Part shown: positions 23,347 through 24,124 of the stretch, one piece after another
Position numbering within the stretch: position 1 is the first letter of the stretch
Layout: every line of letters begins with the position of its first letter
Origin: CAIRNS01 sp049508565
GTDB lineage: Bacteria; Elusimicrobiota; Endomicrobiia; Endomicrobiales; CAIRNS01
Length of the DNA stretch: 24,124 nt
Direction of reading: 5' to 3'
Assembly (NCBI GenBank): GCA_049508565.1
Contig: JBELAT010000008.1
Location: 1-24,124 of the forward strand
The notes under the pieces: generated by a model
What the model was told of the DNA's origin: nothing
What the model saw: the letters and a program-made list of their open reading frames with translations, nothing else
The model's database searches: none
Made by a program: the position numbers and the translations under genes

Positions 23347-23969
23347 TCTACTTAACTTTACTGGCAGCAATTATCAGTATTGATATTACTGCATATGGGC
23401 AGTTTATGGTGTCGCGGCCGATATTTTGTGCTCCGATGTTCGGCTGGCTGCTCGGCGATGTTCAAACCGGATTGTGGGTGGGGATGATCACCGAGTTTAT
23501 CTGGGTCAGTATCATACCAATGGGAACATCTATCCCCGCGGATACAACATCTATCGCCATCCTGTCGCTTGTATGGAGTCTGCTGACATTCCCCGGACAA
23601 AAAGCAGCGGTTATTGCAGCTATGGTTTTGGCCATTCCTGCCGGGGTCCTGTTTCGTAAGCTTGATGTCGGCTCTCGTCAGTTTAATGTGCGGGTTGCAC
23701 ACTGGGTTGAAGAAGGCGTGCGTTCTGGAAAGAACCGGCGGCTTCGATACAGTATATGTCTGGGTGTAGCTCTCTTTTTCATTAAGGCACTCGTCTTTTA
23801 TGCTGTTTTGACATTTGCGGGTGTAGCAGTTATGAAGGTTGTATTTCCCCTGCTGCCCAATACTGTCATTGCGGGATTTACCATGGCATGGCGGTTGCTC
23901 CCTGTTGCTGGTTTTGGCATGTTTCTTGTTAATTTCTGGTTTGGCAAAGTGCTGGGGATAAACAAATGA
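23337..23969 (+). CDS. PTS mannose-class EIIC membrane component
   Basis: EIIC and EIID together form the sugar channel of the mannose-class PTS. The 210-residue protein is hydrophobic throughout. It has the conserved opening AAIISIDITAYGQFMVSRPI, then FGWLLGD, GMITEFIWV and IPADTTSIAI (near 66-75), which define EIIC-Man. It is shorter than well-studied EIIC proteins (about 260 residues), but the N-terminal conserved region is intact. The start ATG lies inside the end of the GH57 gene, overlapping by ten bases in another frame, so translation is probably coupled. Its stop overlaps the EIID ATG (ATGA). Substrate specificity is unknown. Confidence 0.92.
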   Translation: MEIVYLTLLAAIISIDITAYGQFMVSRPIFCAPMFGWLLGDVQTGLWVGMITEFIWVSIIPMGTSIPADTTSIAILSLVWSLLTFPGQKAAVIAAMVLAIPAGVLFRKLDVGSRQFNVRVAHWVEEGVRSGKNRRLRYSICLGVALFFIKALVFYAVLTFAGVAVMKVVFPLLPNTVIAGFTMAWRLLPVAGFGMFLVNFWFGKVLGINK

Positions 23970-24124
23970 AAATCCTGACCCTTTATTCTGTTTTTTTACG
24001 TTCCTTCGCTCTGCAGGCAGTATGGAATTTTGAACGGATGCAGAATGTCGGGTTTGCCTATGCATTGATGCCGGTGCTCAACGTGTTGTATCCGGATCCC
24101 GCTAAACGGAGTGAAGCCTTGTTG
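23966..24124 (+). CDS. PTS mannose-class EIID membrane component (3' end cut by window)
   Basis: Only the first 53 codons are inside the window. They read VFLRSFALQAVWNFERMQNV followed by GFAYALMPVLNVLYPD, the N-terminal signature of EIID-Man, in which the WNFERMQ element is almost invariant. Its ATG overlaps the EIIC stop by four bases. Together with EIIA, EIIB and EIIC this makes a complete mannose-class permease. HPr and enzyme I genes may lie beyond the edge, as in related clusters, but are not seen. Confidence 0.9.
   Translation, partial: MKILTLYSVFLRSFALQAVWNFERMQNVGFAYALMPVLNVLYPDPAKRSEALL

Noticed and set aside
23358..24065. 235-codon minus-strand frame opposite EIIC and EIID
   Set aside because: Opposite genes with clear PTS motifs; no ribosome site or family resemblance.
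1..24124. CRISPR, transposon, prophage or defence island
   Set aside because: No repeated spacers, transposase, integrase or nuclease-like genes. The whole window is co-directional biosynthetic and regulatory genes.

Overview
The window reads as a stretch of chromosome from a Gram-negative (diderm) bacterium that makes lipopolysaccharide. All 29 confident genes lie on the + strand, most overlap or nearly touch, and no gap reaches 300 bases. I see no tRNA, rRNA, insertion sequence, integrase or CRISPR array. The mix of Kdo and heptose genes, an HprK/RapZ/YvcK block and a complete mannose-class PTS recalls uncultured diderm phyla such as Omnitrophota (PVC group), with Elusimicrobiota or Desulfobacterota as alternatives. 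This is a guess from gene content and order, since no marker gene is present.

Region 1 (1-6209), surface glycan and lipid A. It holds the end of an O-antigen ligase/polymerase-type membrane protein, a GT2 glycosyltransferase, a PIG-L/LmbE deacetylase, a GT4 glycosyltransferase, a WaaE-like GT2, the lipid A 4'-kinase LpxK and the heptose bisphosphate phosphatase GmhB. Starts are mostly coupled to the preceding stop.

Region 2 (6243-14181), precursor supply. A secreted DUF3108 protein and a deoxyhypusine-synthase-like protein of unknown role precede the heptose-7-phosphate kinase RfaE1. Then come KdsB, PyrG (CTP for KdsB and other cytidylyltransferases), KdsA, a small zinc-ribbon membrane protein, KdsC and an LpxL/HtrB-type acyltransferase. 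Together these cover Kdo synthesis and activation apart from the arabinose-5-phosphate isomerase (KdsD), plus two steps of the ADP-heptose route.

Region 3 (14178-16324), LPS export. LptC (with a lipobox), LptA and LptB are the periplasmic bridge and the ATPase of the Lpt machine.

Region 4 (16325-24124), regulation and sugar phosphotransfer. A promoter-like site beside a perfect AT-rich palindrome precedes hpf, ptsN, hprK, rapZ and yvcK. These run by overlap into mannose-class PTS genes EIIA, EIIB, EIIC and EIID, the last cut by the window edge. A 687-residue GH57 alpha-glucanotransferase/amylase-type gene sits between EIIB and EIIC. The region links phosphotransfer signalling, amino-sugar control (RapZ and YvcK/GlmR in other bacteria) and alpha-glucan handling to the LPS genes upstream.

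Most worth a second look: the GH57 gene inside the PTS operon, the deoxyhypusine-synthase-like gene among LPS precursor genes, the zinc-ribbon membrane protein inside the kds block, and the regulatory-looking leaders before pyrG and hpf.
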